A stretch of 64,000 nt of DNA from JAEZHK01 sp964575255 (GTDB taxonomy: Bacteria > Bacillota > Clostridia > Christensenellales > Aristaeellaceae): assembly GCA_964575255.1 (NCBI GenBank), contig CAZNPZ010000009.1, positions 8,536 to 72,535 of the forward strand, read 5' to 3'. This document shows positions 43,548 to 52,282 of this stretch, one piece after another; the stretch's first letter is position 1, and the number at the start of each line of letters is the position of its first letter. Made by a program: the position numbers and the translations under genes. A model generated the notes under the pieces. That model was not told the origin of the DNA. It saw nothing but the letters and a program-made list of their open reading frames with translations, and made no database searches.

Positions 43548-44315
43548 TTAGAGGCTCATCTTGTTTTCCAGCAGCCACGCGCTGAGCCAGAACGACGCGG
43601 CCATGACCACGAGGTACACCGCGTACTGCGGCCACGCGGCCACCATCGCGTCCAGCATTTCCCGGTGGTTCAGCCCCGCCGACGGGAGCAGCGACACAAT
43701 CCACTGCAGCAGCGTCATGATCCCGATGAACAGAAGGAAACTGACCAGCCCTTTGAACTTCTTGTTCTGAAGCGCGGTGGCGCTGAGCGTGATCGCGAGG
43801 TAGGCGACGACAACCACGGTGAAGAAGTTGATCAAGAACTGCACGCCCGCCGCAAGCACGGTGGTGATCAGCGTGGCGAGGTCGGTGGCGGCCATGTTCT
43901 TTAAAACCTGCTCCAGCATGATGTGCCCCAGCTGAATCTCCGGGAACGTGCGGGACAGGATCGAGATGTCCCACGCGCCGAAAGCGGTGAGGATCGAAGC
44001 GAAGAACAGACCCAGCACCAGCGCGGCGATCAGCTTGGATGCAAGGATTTTCACGGCGCTGTTGGGCGTCATGAACGTCAGGTAGCTGGTTTTCTGGCCA
44101 AGCTCCCTGGAGTAGAGCGCCACGCTGTAGATCAGCATACCGAGGACGCAGATCGACGCCGCGAAGATGAGCAGCATCGACGCGGGGATCACCAGGTTCA
44201 CGTCCTTTTTATAGATTGAGAACAGGAAAAAGCCCTGCAGCAGCAGGATCGCGCCCAGCATGATGGCGATGCCGTTCAGGTTCCTTCGGTATTCGTATTT
44301 GATCAGCTTGAACAC
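43548..44315 (-). CDS. ABC-2 type efflux permease
   Basis: A 255-residue membrane protein with about six segments, starting M-F-K-L-I-K-Y-E-Y-R-R-N, the usual beginning of ABC-2 permeases of Bacillota. It forms the membrane part of an exporter with the ATPase encoded 21 nt upstream. The cargo is unknown. Confidence 0.88.
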   Translation of the reverse strand: MFKLIKYEYRRNLNGIAIMLGAILLLQGFFLFSIYKKDVNLVIPASMLLIFAASICVLGMLIYSVALYSRELGQKTSYLTFMTPNSAVKILASKLIAALVLGLFFASILTAFGAWDISILSRTFPEIQLGHIMLEQVLKNMAATDLATLITTVLAAGVQFLINFFTVVVVAYLAITLSATALQNKKFKGLVSFLLFIGIMTLLQWIVSLLPSAGLNHREMLDAMVAAWPQYAVYLVVMAASFWLSAWLLENKMSL

Positions 44316-44336
44316 GCCTTCGTCCTCCCCGCGCGT

Positions 44337-45023
44337 TTACGCGTAGACCTCTTTGTACATCTCCACCAGGTTTTTGCCGCGTTCGGCGCGGAGCGTCTCG
44401 GCTTCGCCCTCCAGCACCACCGTGCCGGCCTTCATGAACACCGCGTAGTCCACGATGCGCTCCAGTTCGTCCACAAGATGGCTGGACAGGAGGAACGTGC
44501 GGGTGGGGGCAATGCGGGCCTTGATCGCCTCGATCACCTGGTCGCGCGCGATGAGGTCGATGCCGTTGAGCGGCTCATCCAGCATCACAAGCTCGCTGTT
44601 CCTGGCGAGCGTCGCCGTGAGTTTGAGCTTCGCGAGCATGCCGCTGGAGAGCTTGCTCACCTTGACCTTCTCCGGAAGCTGCATCCGGGAGAGCATTGCA
44701 ATGTATTCGGCGCGGTCGAAGTCGGGGAAGAAGTCCCGGTAGTATTCGCCGACATCCAGCGCGTTCATGTAACCGAAGAAATAGCCCTCGGTGGGCATAT
44801 AGGCGACGCGGGCCTTGCTTACAACGCCAACCGGCGCGCCGTCAAACTGAAGCACGCCCGACGTAGGCTTGACGAGCCCGGCGACCATCTTCATGAACGT
44901 CGTCTTGCCGCTTCCGTTGGGGCCGAGCATCGCGTATACGCGCCCGCTGGGGACTTCAAGGGTCAGGTCACTGACCGCGGTGGTGGTCATGTATTTCTTG
45001 GTCAGATGTTCGCACGTCAGCAT
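44337..45023 (-). CDS. ABC exporter ATP-binding protein
   Basis: A 228-residue single ABC domain: Walker A G-P-N-G-S-G-K-T-T near 35, signature L-S-S-G-M in place of the canonical L-S-G-G-Q, and Walker B L-V-M-L-D-E-P-L-N-G-I-D. It pairs with the ABC-2 permease downstream. The deviating signature is common among YtrB-like exporters. It begins the minus-strand operon ATPase-permease-HAD-EamA. Confidence 0.9.
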   Translation of the reverse strand: MLTCEHLTKKYMTTTAVSDLTLEVPSGRVYAMLGPNGSGKTTFMKMVAGLVKPTSGVLQFDGAPVGVVSKARVAYMPTEGYFFGYMNALDVGEYYRDFFPDFDRAEYIAMLSRMQLPEKVKVSKLSSGMLAKLKLTATLARNSELVMLDEPLNGIDLIARDQVIEAIKARIAPTRTFLLSSHLVDELERIVDYAVFMKAGTVVLEGEAETLRAERGKNLVEMYKEVYA

Positions 45024-45222
45024 GGCGCTTCCTCCAGGTTCATTCTTCGGCTATTGTACCATAACAATCTTTGCCTTGAAGTGAAGCTTGTGTCAAATCC
45101 CCGCATCGCCCGCCAACCTGTCGTTTTTCGCGCTTTCGACAGGTGTTGCGAGGCTGGAACCGGCGGTGGTATGATGATAGCGGTCGAGGGCTGAATGGTT
45201 TTCGGGCGAAGAGGCGACCAAG

Positions 45223-45441
45223 ATGGGTTTTCACGGCATTCTGGTGTACACGCTGCGGGCGGTGGTCTTCGCGTCGGTCGGCACTTTCCTGTATGTGCTG
45301 AGCATGAAAAACCGCGGCGTGCGGCCGACCGCACGGCAAATCGCACGCTTAGGTCGCCTGATCGCAGCGCTTTTTCCGGCGCGCCCGCGCCAAGACACAG
45401 ATGGACAAGCGGCGTCGAAAAAAACCGTTCCCGGCTCATGA
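45223..45441 (+). CDS. Small predicted membrane protein (72 residues)
   Basis: A frame with one hydrophobic segment near the N-terminus (ILVYTLRAVVFASVGTFLYV) and a basic, Arg-rich tail. GAAGAGG lies upstream of ATG 45223, and a TATGAT hexamer about 50 nt before the start may be a -10. The stop codon lies in the hairpin that terminates the opposing rubrerythrin transcript. No family is recognised; the frame could be chance. Confidence 0.4.
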   Translation: MGFHGILVYTLRAVVFASVGTFLYVLSMKNRGVRPTARQIARLGRLIAALFPARPRQDTDGQAASKKTVPGS

Positions 45442-45458
45442 TGTGCGCCGGGAACGGT
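45418..45458 (-). terminator. Intrinsic terminator of the rubrerythrin gene
   Basis: On the minus strand ACCGTTCCCGG (45458-45448) pairs with CCGGGAACGGT (45434-45424), followed by seven T (45424-45418). It lies 14 nt after the stop. The stem resembles hairpin D of the composite repeats, but the loop differs. Confidence 0.85.
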
Positions 45459-45471
45459 ATGTGTCATTCGT

Positions 45472-46134
45472 TCAGTAGTTTTCCTTGCGAAGCTCGAAGT
45501 AGCTCTGCGCGTGCAGGCAGACCGGGCAAACCTCCGGCGCCTTCCTGCCCATCACCAGATGGCCGCAGACGCGGCACTCCCAGATGGACTCCTCGCCCTT
45601 CTCGAACACCTGCCGCATCTCCACGTTTTTGAGCAGCGCGCGGTAGCGCTCCTCGTGGGTCTTTTCGATGGCGGCGACGCGGCGGAACCGGACGGCCAGC
45701 TCCGGGAAGCCCTCCGCCTCGGCGTCCCTCGCGAATCCCTCGTACATCTCGGTCCACTCGTAGTGCTCGCCCTCCGCCGCGGCGAGCAGGTTCTGGGCGG
45801 TCTTCCCAAGATGGCCCAGTTCCTTGAACCAGATCTCGGCGTGTTCCTTCTCGTTGCCCGCGGTCTTCAGAAAGATCTCCGAAAGCTGCTCGAAGCCTTC
45901 CTTCTTGGCGACGCTGGCGAAGTAGGTGTACTTATTGCGGGCCTGGCTCTCGCCCGCGAACGCGGCTTCCAGATTCTTCTCGGTCTTTGTCCCCGCGTAT
46001 CTGTTGACCGGCTCAGGCGCGTCCTCCATCCGAACGAACTTTTCAGCGCTCTGACGGCAGCGCGGACACTTGAAATCGGGCGTCATCGGCCCCTCGTGTA
46101 CATAACCGCAGACGCTGCACTTCCACTTCTCCAT
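45472..46134 (-). CDS. Rubrerythrin with rubredoxin-like domains at both ends
   Basis: A 220-residue iron protein. The N-terminal rubredoxin-like domain has C-S-V-C-G-Y and C-P-R-C (residues 6-26). The middle four-helix di-iron domain has E-S-Q-A-R near 60, E-K-E-H and E-K-T-H-E-E-R. The C-terminal rubredoxin domain has C-R-V-C-G-H and C-P-V-C. Rubrerythrins reduce hydrogen peroxide with NADH via rubredoxin and protect anaerobes from oxygen. The classical protein has only the C-terminal Fe-S domain, so the N-terminal one is an added module. A rubredoxin gene lies just upstream. Confidence 0.92.
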   Translation of the reverse strand: MEKWKCSVCGYVHEGPMTPDFKCPRCRQSAEKFVRMEDAPEPVNRYAGTKTEKNLEAAFAGESQARNKYTYFASVAKKEGFEQLSEIFLKTAGNEKEHAEIWFKELGHLGKTAQNLLAAAEGEHYEWTEMYEGFARDAEAEGFPELAVRFRRVAAIEKTHEERYRALLKNVEMRQVFEKGEESIWECRVCGHLVMGRKAPEVCPVCLHAQSYFELRKENY

Positions 46135-46298
46135 CGGTTTCTCCTCCGTTTCGCTTCTGTGTGACCGGATGATTCATGTTCGGCGCGCCCCGAAGGGCTT
46201 CCTCATGAGAATCCGCATGGCAATGCGCGCCGGGCGTTCACTGCCCCGCGGAACCCTTCATTTCACCGCATTGGTACCTCGCAGGCCGGAACGAATGG

Positions 46299-46457
46299 CT
46301 ATTCTTCAGAAAACTCGCTCTTGGACGCGCCGCACAGCGGGCAGACCCAATCCTCCGGGAGGCTTTCCCACTTGGTGCCCGGCGCGATGCCGTTGTCCGG
46401 ATCGCCTTCAGCCTCGTCGTAAACGTATCCGCAGACGGAGCAAACATACTTCTTCAT
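46299..46457 (-). CDS. Rubredoxin
   Basis: A complete 52-residue rubredoxin: MKKYVCSVCGYVYDEAEGD at the start and W-V-C-P-L-C-G-A-S-K near the end, giving the two C-x2-C-G knuckles that bind one iron. It shuttles electrons to rubrerythrin. AAAGGAAGG lies upstream of ATG 46457. The longer open frame to 46709 runs through a terminator and is not used. The 164-nt gap to rubrerythrin holds no gene that I can support. Confidence 0.95.
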   Translation of the reverse strand: MKKYVCSVCGYVYDEAEGDPDNGIAPGTKWESLPEDWVCPLCGASKSEFSEE

Positions 46458-46559
46458 GGACGAAACCTTCCTTTCAAAATGACGGATTGCCGAAAACCAA
46501 AGGCCGCTCCCGGCATCCGTGTATAGTTTACCACATTTTTTCCATGAATAACATCCGTC

Positions 46560-46606
46560 AAAAAAAAAGACCGCATGAGGTTTTCTACCCATACGGCAGT
46601 CTTTTT
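46560..46606. terminator. Probable bidirectional terminator
   Basis: An imperfect hairpin between runs of A (46560-46568) and T (46600-46605), with arms AGACCGCATGAGGT and ACCCATACGGCAGTCT that pair with mismatches. It lies between the rubredoxin gene and the repeat region after the glycyl radical enzyme gene. Confidence 0.55.
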
Positions 46607-46737
46607 CACAGGTGCCCGCGCCTGGGGGTATCGGGGGCCGCCGCCCCCCGATTGCGCGGGAAGCCGTGAAACGGCCTTCCCGCGGATCAAAGCCGCCGCA
46701 GAGCGACATGTGCGGTCGTAGGCCGCTTCCGCTTCAT
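46607..46737 (-). repeat. GC-rich hairpin region shared with the 53.5 kb spacer
   Basis: Read on the minus strand this continues repeat copy 4: it contains CGGCGGCTTTGATCCGCGG (46698-46680), the hairpin GCGGGAAGGCCG/CGGCTTCCCGC and GCGCAATCGGGG, then a GGGGGCGGCGGCCCCC hairpin. The segments CGGCGGCTTTGATCCGCGG and GCGCAATCGGGG also occur in the same order at 53544-53598 with a different hairpin between them. Confidence 0.6.
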
Positions 46738-46852
46738 GCGCAGACCCGGCCACAAGCCGAAGGCTTGTAGGGTCTGCGCCGTTCCCAATGCAAATGAAAG
46801 ACGAAAAACGGATTTCATTTGCAGCAAAGAAAGATCGCGCAGCGAGATTTCT
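46738..46852 (-). repeat. Composite hairpin repeat (A'-A-B), copy 4
   Basis: Minus strand: A' 46852-46828 (AGAAA/TTTCT, loop with GCTGCGC), A 46822-46790 (GCAAATGAAA/TTTCATTTGC, loop TCCGTTTTTCGTC), then GGGAACG and B 46779-46738 (outer GCGCAGACCC/GGGTCTGCGC, inner ACAAGCC/GGCTTGT). It begins 3 nt after the stop of the glycyl radical enzyme gene, in its sense direction. Modules C and D are missing. Confidence 0.8.
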
Positions 46853-46855
46853 CTA

Positions 46856-48784
46856 CTATACGTTGTAGGAATTCCTTTGAATGATCTGATCCTGATAGCC
46901 CTTGTCCAGCTGCACGAAGTGGCCGCTCCATCCCCATACGCGGACGATCAGGTTCCGGTGCGCGTCGGGGTTATTCTGCGCGTCCAGCATCTGCTCGCGG
47001 GAAACGGCGTTCAATTGCAACTGATGCCCGCCCATCGCGATGTAGGTCTTGACCAACTGGGCCACCTTGGTGACGCCCTCCGGATGCCTGAATACGGTAT
47101 CGTGCAGTTCCAGCGTCACCGGCCCGCCGTTCATCACGCGGGAAAGGCCGGGCCGTGCCATTGCGCTGAGTACCGAAAGCGGACCCGCGTCCCGGAGCGT
47201 CAGGGACGGCGAGAAATTCGCGGACAGAGGCTCCCCGGCTTTGCGTCCGTCGGCGGTCGCGCCGAGCTGCCCGGAGTGCCACAGGTAGTACATCGCGGAG
47301 CCGGTACCCGCGCGCACGCGCCCGCCGCGCTCGTTCCGAAGCGGCGAAAGCGCGTCGGCAAAGTGATTCAGCAGGCGGTCGGCGATCGCCTCGTTTTCCT
47401 CGTCACGCCCCAGCTTTGGCGCGTCCTCCCGCAGCATCCGACCCAAACCGGGGTTTGATTCAAAATTGCTCGTAAGCGCGTCCAGCAGCGTCGCGGGAGT
47501 GATGGTCTTCTCGTCGTACACGTACCGTTTGACGGCGGCAAGCTGGTCGACGGCGGTCGCGAAGCCGGTGCCGTGGAAACCGTAATGATTGTACTTCGCG
47601 CCCTCGCTCACGTCATGGGTCACGTCGCTCATCAGCACCGTCTGGTACGGGGCGGGCTCCATGAAGAGCGGCGAAAGCCCGGCGAGGATCGCCTTCGCGT
47701 CGGACGCGATCGCCTCGCGAACCTTCCCTTCAAGTTCATTGTACGTCTTACAAGCAGCCAGATTCTCCCGGATCACGCCCGAAACCACGCCCGCAAGCGA
47801 CACCGCGCCGATGTTCGGGATGTCCATCGCGACGCCGGGAATGATGAACTCCCAGCAGGCGGCGACCACGTAATTCCGGGCGTCCTCCAGCGCGTAGCCC
47901 ATGTCGACGAGCGCCGGAATCACCACGTCATCGTTCGCGTACTGCGGGAAACCAAGCCCCTGCCGCGTGAGCTGGGTACCCAGCTCATAAAGCTCCAGCG
48001 GCGTGTTCTTGTTCACGCGCAGGTTGATCTTGGGATCGATCCGGCGGTTGATGAGGCTCGCCTTCAGGCAGATGGACGTCAGCGGGTTGACGGCGTCGTG
48101 CCCGTCCTTGTCGCAGCCGCCCAGCATCAGGCTCTGGCCGTTGTCGCCCTGCTGCATGCCGATGTACAGGTCGCTGTCTCGGTTGAACGACAGGAAGAAC
48201 TCGGCGGTGAGCGAAAGCGCCTCTTCCTCGGTCATCCCCTTCTCCATGTCAGACTTGAGGAACGGCCACATGTACTGGTCGAACCGTCCGACGGTGTTGT
48301 GGTAGACGTTGGACGCCCATAGCGAAAAGTGCAGGATCCGGAAAACGTTGAGCGCCTCCAGATACCCCCTCGCGCCGGTCCGGATCGCGCGGGAGAGGGC
48401 TTCATCCTCATAGCGGTCCGCGTAGGCGAGCACCGCGTCAATGGCCAATTGCCCCTCCGGCGTGGTAAGCGTACGCCGGGGCAACAGGCCGCCGTTCAGC
48501 ACCCCCTCCCAGTCGGAAGAGATGTTGCACACCCGCCCCTGTTCGTGCACGTACTTGCCCGCCTGCAGCGTTTCGCGCTCGCCGGGCGCGTAGATGTCGG
48601 GGAACGATGGGATCGTGCGCCACGCGTAAATGCGCTCGCCGGGGTTTTTCACGATCCGCTCGTGCTCCAAAAAGAGCTTGAGCCGGAGCGCCGCGCGCTG
48701 GGCGAGCGTCAGTTCCGGGTTTTGAATTTCCGCTTCGATGGCCTTTACGGTTTCCGGGGCGAGTTCTTTCAGGTGTTCGTTCAT
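46856..48784 (-). CDS. Glycyl radical enzyme of unknown substrate (CxE, dehydratase-like active site)
   Basis: A 642-residue glycyl radical enzyme. The C-terminal radical motif reads R-V-W-G-W-S-G (Gly near 618), and the active-site Cys is in A-A-C-W-E-F (C310, E312). The C-x-E pair is the mark of dehydratases and C-O/C-N lyases (glycerol dehydratase, CutC), while pyruvate formate-lyase has two adjacent Cys; so naming it PflB would be wrong. It is also about 120-200 residues shorter than those enzymes, mostly at the N-terminus. The activase gene overlaps it by four bases upstream. A sugar ABC importer lies next on the same strand, which suggests a sugar-derived polyol or acid as substrate. 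Confidence 0.85.
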   Translation of the reverse strand: MNEHLKELAPETVKAIEAEIQNPELTLAQRAALRLKLFLEHERIVKNPGERIYAWRTIPSFPDIYAPGERETLQAGKYVHEQGRVCNISSDWEGVLNGGLLPRRTLTTPEGQLAIDAVLAYADRYEDEALSRAIRTGARGYLEALNVFRILHFSLWASNVYHNTVGRFDQYMWPFLKSDMEKGMTEEEALSLTAEFFLSFNRDSDLYIGMQQGDNGQSLMLGGCDKDGHDAVNPLTSICLKASLINRRIDPKINLRVNKNTPLELYELGTQLTRQGLGFPQYANDDVVIPALVDMGYALEDARNYVVAACWEFIIPGVAMDIPNIGAVSLAGVVSGVIRENLAACKTYNELEGKVREAIASDAKAILAGLSPLFMEPAPYQTVLMSDVTHDVSEGAKYNHYGFHGTGFATAVDQLAAVKRYVYDEKTITPATLLDALTSNFESNPGLGRMLREDAPKLGRDEENEAIADRLLNHFADALSPLRNERGGRVRAGTGSAMYYLWHSGQLGATADGRKAGEPLSANFSPSLTLRDAGPLSVLSAMARPGLSRVMNGGPVTLELHDTVFRHPEGVTKVAQLVKTYIAMGGHQLQLNAVSREQMLDAQNNPDAHRNLIVRVWGWSGHFVQLDKGYQDQIIQRNSYNV

Positions 48785-49629
48785 AGCGTAACGACCTCCA
48801 TGCCTCGTTCGACGAAAGGTTTTGTGTACATGTTGGACGGCTGGTCTTCCGGGAAACCCGGTTCATAGGCTAAACCCAACTGCGCGTATTTCGCGCCCGC
48901 GGCGCGGTTGTAGCCCATCAGTTCCACCCGGTCGAGCGATCCCGCCCCAGTAAGCAGCCGCGCCACGGCGGTCAGGTTTTCCTCGGTGTCCGTGACGGAC
49001 GGGATCAGCGGGACCCGCGCGCGGAACGGAACTTCCATCGCGATCAAACGCTTCAGGTTTTGAAGAATTCTCGCGTTGTCGACGCCCGTCCACTTCTTAT
49101 GGGCGGCGGGGTCAACGAGTTTTACGTCCATCAGAACCAGATCCATGTTTTGTATAACGCGCTCGAAGGTTTCCAAATCGGCATAACCGGAAGTTTCAAC
49201 GGCTGCATGTAAACCGGCCAGCAGCGCGCGGGTCTCGATCACAAAATCCGGCTGCATCATCGCCTCGCCGCCGGAGAACGTCACGCCGCCGCCGCTCATT
49301 TGCAGCGCCTTCGCGTTTTTCCCGATCCGCCGCGCGGCCTCTTCGGGCGTCATCTCCCGCCCGGCGATCCGGAGCGCGCCGCGCGGGCAAACGTTGACGC
49401 ACGCGCCGCAGGCGGCACATCCATCCTTATGCGCGCAGATCGCCTCGCACGCGCCGCAATGGACACACAGATCGCGGCTTTTGAGCCTCTGCGGCTTAAT
49501 GACGAACCCCTCCGGGTTGTGGCACCATTTGCAGCGCAGCGGACAGCCCTTTAAAAAGATCACGCTGCGGATGCCCGGCCCGTCGTAGACCGCAAATTCC
49601 TCAATATCAAACACGATGCCCCTGGTCAT
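48781..49629 (-). CDS. Glycyl radical enzyme activating protein (radical SAM)
   Basis: A 282-residue radical SAM enzyme. G-C-P-L-R-C-K-W-C-H-N-P-E holds the C-x3-C-x2-C cluster motif, with the typical start Y-D-G-P-G-I-R-S. Two extra ferredoxin-type motifs follow (C-V-H-C-G-A-C-E-A-I-C and C-A-A-C-G-A-C-V-N-V-C-P), as in activases of dehydratase-type glycyl radical enzymes but not PflA. It makes the glycyl radical on the enzyme encoded downstream. ATG 49629 follows GAAAGGG. An extended -10 (TGCTAAAAT) about 45 nt upstream suggests a promoter separate from the importer operon. Confidence 0.93.
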   Translation of the reverse strand: MTRGIVFDIEEFAVYDGPGIRSVIFLKGCPLRCKWCHNPEGFVIKPQRLKSRDLCVHCGACEAICAHKDGCAACGACVNVCPRGALRIAGREMTPEEAARRIGKNAKALQMSGGGVTFSGGEAMMQPDFVIETRALLAGLHAAVETSGYADLETFERVIQNMDLVLMDVKLVDPAAHKKWTGVDNARILQNLKRLIAMEVPFRARVPLIPSVTDTEENLTAVARLLTGAGSLDRVELMGYNRAAGAKYAQLGLAYEPGFPEDQPSNMYTKPFVERGMEVVTL

Positions 49630-49707
49630 GAAGTCCCTTTCGCTGCCTTTTTTGAAGTTTCCCGTCATTTTAGCATGTTTTCGCTTCGGATGAAAGCCCC
49701 AATGAGG

Positions 49708-51234
49708 TCAGACGGCATTCTTCCCGATGGTGTACTTCAGAATATGCTCCTGACGCATGTCCGCCTTTTCGGTGATCTCCGCCGCGATGCCGCCGTCCCG
49801 CATCACATAGATCCGGTCGGACATGCCAATGAGTTCGGGCATGTCGGAGGAGATCATCAGGATGCCGACGCCGCTCGCGGCGATCTCGTCCATCATCCGG
49901 TAGATCGCAAGCTTCGCGCCCACGTCGATGCCGCGCGTCGGTTCGTCCAGAATGAGCAGCTTCGGCTCCGCGATCAGGCATTTGCCCAGAACCACCTTCT
50001 GCTGGTTGCCGCCCGACAGCGTGCGGGTCTTCTGCGCGACCGAGGAACACACGATGTCCAGTTTCTCACCCATTGAGCACGCGAGTTTTCGTTCGGACTG
50101 ACCGAACATGAAAAATCCGCGGAACAGCTTGTCAAGCGAATCAAGCGTCAGGTTCTCCGCGATGTTCATGTCCAGGATCAGCCCTTCGCTCTTCCGATCC
50201 TCGGTCAGGTACACAAGACCTTCCCGGACGAGCGCGGTCGGGTCAGGGCGCGCGATCCGCTTGCCCAGGTAGGTGATCTCTCCGCCGAAGAAGCGCCGGT
50301 AGCCGAACACCGACTTCGCCAGTTCCGTGCGCCCCGCGCCGACGAGACCCCCCAACCCCACGATCTCGCCCGCGCGCACGTTCAGCGAGATCGGGGTTGT
50401 GCCCGGTTCCAGCCGGAGATTTTTGACGTCCAGGACCACGTTCTTCCCCGGCGCGTGACGGTTTTCGTACATCTGCCCCAGCGCTCGGCCCACCATCATC
50501 TTTACGATCTCCTCGGTTGCGAACGCCTCGCGTTCCAGGGTGCCGATGTATTTCCCGTCGCGCAGCACGCTCAGCCGGTCGCCGATCTCATTGAACTCCT
50601 CCAGCCGGTGCGAGATGTAGATGATCGCAACGCCGCTGTCCTTCAGTTTGCGGATCAACGTAAACAGGATGTCGATCTCGCTGCGGGTCAGCGACGAAGT
50701 CGGCTCGTCCATGATGATGATGCGGCAGTTTTTGGAGAGCACCTTGACGATCTCCACCAGTTGCTGTTGCGCGGTGGACAGGCTTCTGACCAGCGCGTCC
50801 GGGTCGATGTCGATGCCCATGCCACGCAAAAGTTCTTTCGCGCCCGCGCGCTGCGCCGCCGCGTCCTTCAGCGCGCCCTTTTTCAGCTCGCGCCCCATGT
50901 AAATATTGTCCGCCACCGACAGGTTGTCGCAAAGATTCAGTTCCTGATGAATAAAGCCGATGCCAAGCGCCTGCGCGTCGCGCGGATTTTTGGGGCTGAC
51001 GGGCTTCCCGTCCAGCAGCATCTGCCCCTCGTCGGGCGGGATGATGCCGCCCAGCACCTTCATCAGCGTCGATTTCCCCGCGCCGTTTTCGCCCACCAGG
51101 ATGTGCACCTCGCCGCGCCTGAGGTCAAAGTCCACCCTGTCCAGGATCTTCACGGTCGTCCCGCGCAGCGCGACGCCGTAGCTGTCGAAGATGTACTTGG
51201 AGATGCCCTTCATTTCAAGGATCGTGTCGTTCAT
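49708..51234 (-). CDS. Sugar ABC importer ATP-binding protein (RbsA/YtfR type)
   Basis: A 508-residue protein with two ABC domains, as in RbsA, XylG and YtfR: Walker A G-E-N-G-A-G-K-S-T near 52, D-E-P-T-S-S-L-T, then the degenerate second nucleotide site G-L-V-G-A-G-R-T-E and signature L-S-G-G-N-Q-Q-K with D-E-P-T-R-G-I-D. It powers import through the two permeases encoded upstream. Gene order SBP-permease-permease-ATPase with two distinct permeases resembles ytfQ-ytfR-ytfT-yjfF of E. coli (galactofuranose), but the substrate is not shown. Confidence 0.92.
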   Translation of the reverse strand: MNDTILEMKGISKYIFDSYGVALRGTTVKILDRVDFDLRRGEVHILVGENGAGKSTLMKVLGGIIPPDEGQMLLDGKPVSPKNPRDAQALGIGFIHQELNLCDNLSVADNIYMGRELKKGALKDAAAQRAGAKELLRGMGIDIDPDALVRSLSTAQQQLVEIVKVLSKNCRIIIMDEPTSSLTRSEIDILFTLIRKLKDSGVAIIYISHRLEEFNEIGDRLSVLRDGKYIGTLEREAFATEEIVKMMVGRALGQMYENRHAPGKNVVLDVKNLRLEPGTTPISLNVRAGEIVGLGGLVGAGRTELAKSVFGYRRFFGGEITYLGKRIARPDPTALVREGLVYLTEDRKSEGLILDMNIAENLTLDSLDKLFRGFFMFGQSERKLACSMGEKLDIVCSSVAQKTRTLSGGNQQKVVLGKCLIAEPKLLILDEPTRGIDVGAKLAIYRMMDEIAASGVGILMISSDMPELIGMSDRIYVMRDGGIAAEITEKADMRQEHILKYTIGKNAV

Positions 51235-51248
51235 CAGAGCGCCTCCTT

Positions 51249-52271
51249 TTAAAGTTTGCGGTTTTTGATCGCTTCCAGGATGATCGCAAGCAATATGACC
51301 ACGCCCATCGCCGGCTGGTACAGGTAGAAGTTGACGCCGAGCAGGTTGATGCCGTTCTCCAGCGTCTTCGTGATCAACACGCCGAACACGCAGTTGATTA
51401 CGCTGGAAACGCCGCCAAACAGGCTCGTCCCGCCCACCACGGCGGAGGTGACGATCTCAAAGGTGTAGTTGGAGCCGCCGAGGTTGGACTGCGCGCAGTT
51501 GACGCGGATGGTCAGGAGCACCGCCGCCAGCGCCACCAGCATCGAGCAGATCACATAGGTCATCACATGGATTTGGGCGGTGTCGATGCCGCTCAGCCGC
51601 GCCGTCGCCTTGTTGAAACCGAACGCGCTGAGCTTTCGCCCGTAGGTCGTGTGGTGGCGCAGGAGCCACATCAGTATCAGCACGATCACCGCGATGAACA
51701 GGTACGACGGCAGCTTGAGAATTTGCGTCAGCGCGTCGTTTTGCTGAAGCGAAGCAGGCAGGCGGTCGATAATCCCCGCGAACGGGCGGGACGTTCCGAA
51801 CGCCAGTAAATCCTCCGGAAGCTGGTAGTACGCGTCGCCCTTGCCGACGATCTGCGCCACGCCGTAGAGCATGTATCCGGAGCCCAGCGTCGCGATGAAC
51901 GGCGGCACCTTCATGTACTGGATGATCGATCCGTTGACGAGGCCGACCGCCGCGCCGATCAGGATCGTCAGCGGGATCGCCTGCCACGCGGGCATGCCCA
52001 GCTTCTTCGCCATGATGCCCAGCATCACCGAGCACAGCCCCAGCGTGTATCCCAGCGACAGGTCGATGCCGCCGGTCGTCAAGACCAGCATCATGCCCAT
52101 CACGGCCACCAGCGGCACCGCCGCCTGTTTGACCACGGTCAGAATGTTTCGTACGACAAAGAAGTTGCCGATGGAAAACGCCGCGGCAAGGAAGATGATC
52201 AGGAAGATCAGGATGCTGCCGTGCTCTCTGGCGAATTCGGAGAATCCGCCCCTTTTTGCTGCTTTCTGCAT
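51249..52271 (-). CDS. Sugar ABC importer permease (RbsC family), second
   Basis: A 340-residue permease with eight to ten membrane segments. It has the RbsC-family marks M-L-V-L-T-T-G-G-I-D-L-S-L-G-Y near 70 and G-G-T-S-L-F-G-G near 275. It pairs with the permease encoded upstream to form a heterodimeric channel. ATG 52271 follows AAGGGGGG; ATG 52289 is possible. The gap to the ATPase is 14 nt. Confidence 0.9.
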   Translation of the reverse strand: MQKAAKRGGFSEFAREHGSILIFLIIFLAAAFSIGNFFVVRNILTVVKQAAVPLVAVMGMMLVLTTGGIDLSLGYTLGLCSVMLGIMAKKLGMPAWQAIPLTILIGAAVGLVNGSIIQYMKVPPFIATLGSGYMLYGVAQIVGKGDAYYQLPEDLLAFGTSRPFAGIIDRLPASLQQNDALTQILKLPSYLFIAVIVLILMWLLRHHTTYGRKLSAFGFNKATARLSGIDTAQIHVMTYVICSMLVALAAVLLTIRVNCAQSNLGGSNYTFEIVTSAVVGGTSLFGGVSSVINCVFGVLITKTLENGINLLGVNFYLYQPAMGVVILLAIILEAIKNRKL

Positions 52272-52282
52272 GCCGGCCCCCC

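Noticed and set aside
46856..48784. Naming the glycyl radical enzyme pyruvate formate-lyase (pflB)
   Set aside because: It has a single active-site Cys in a C-x-E motif and is much too short; PFL has adjacent Cys residues.
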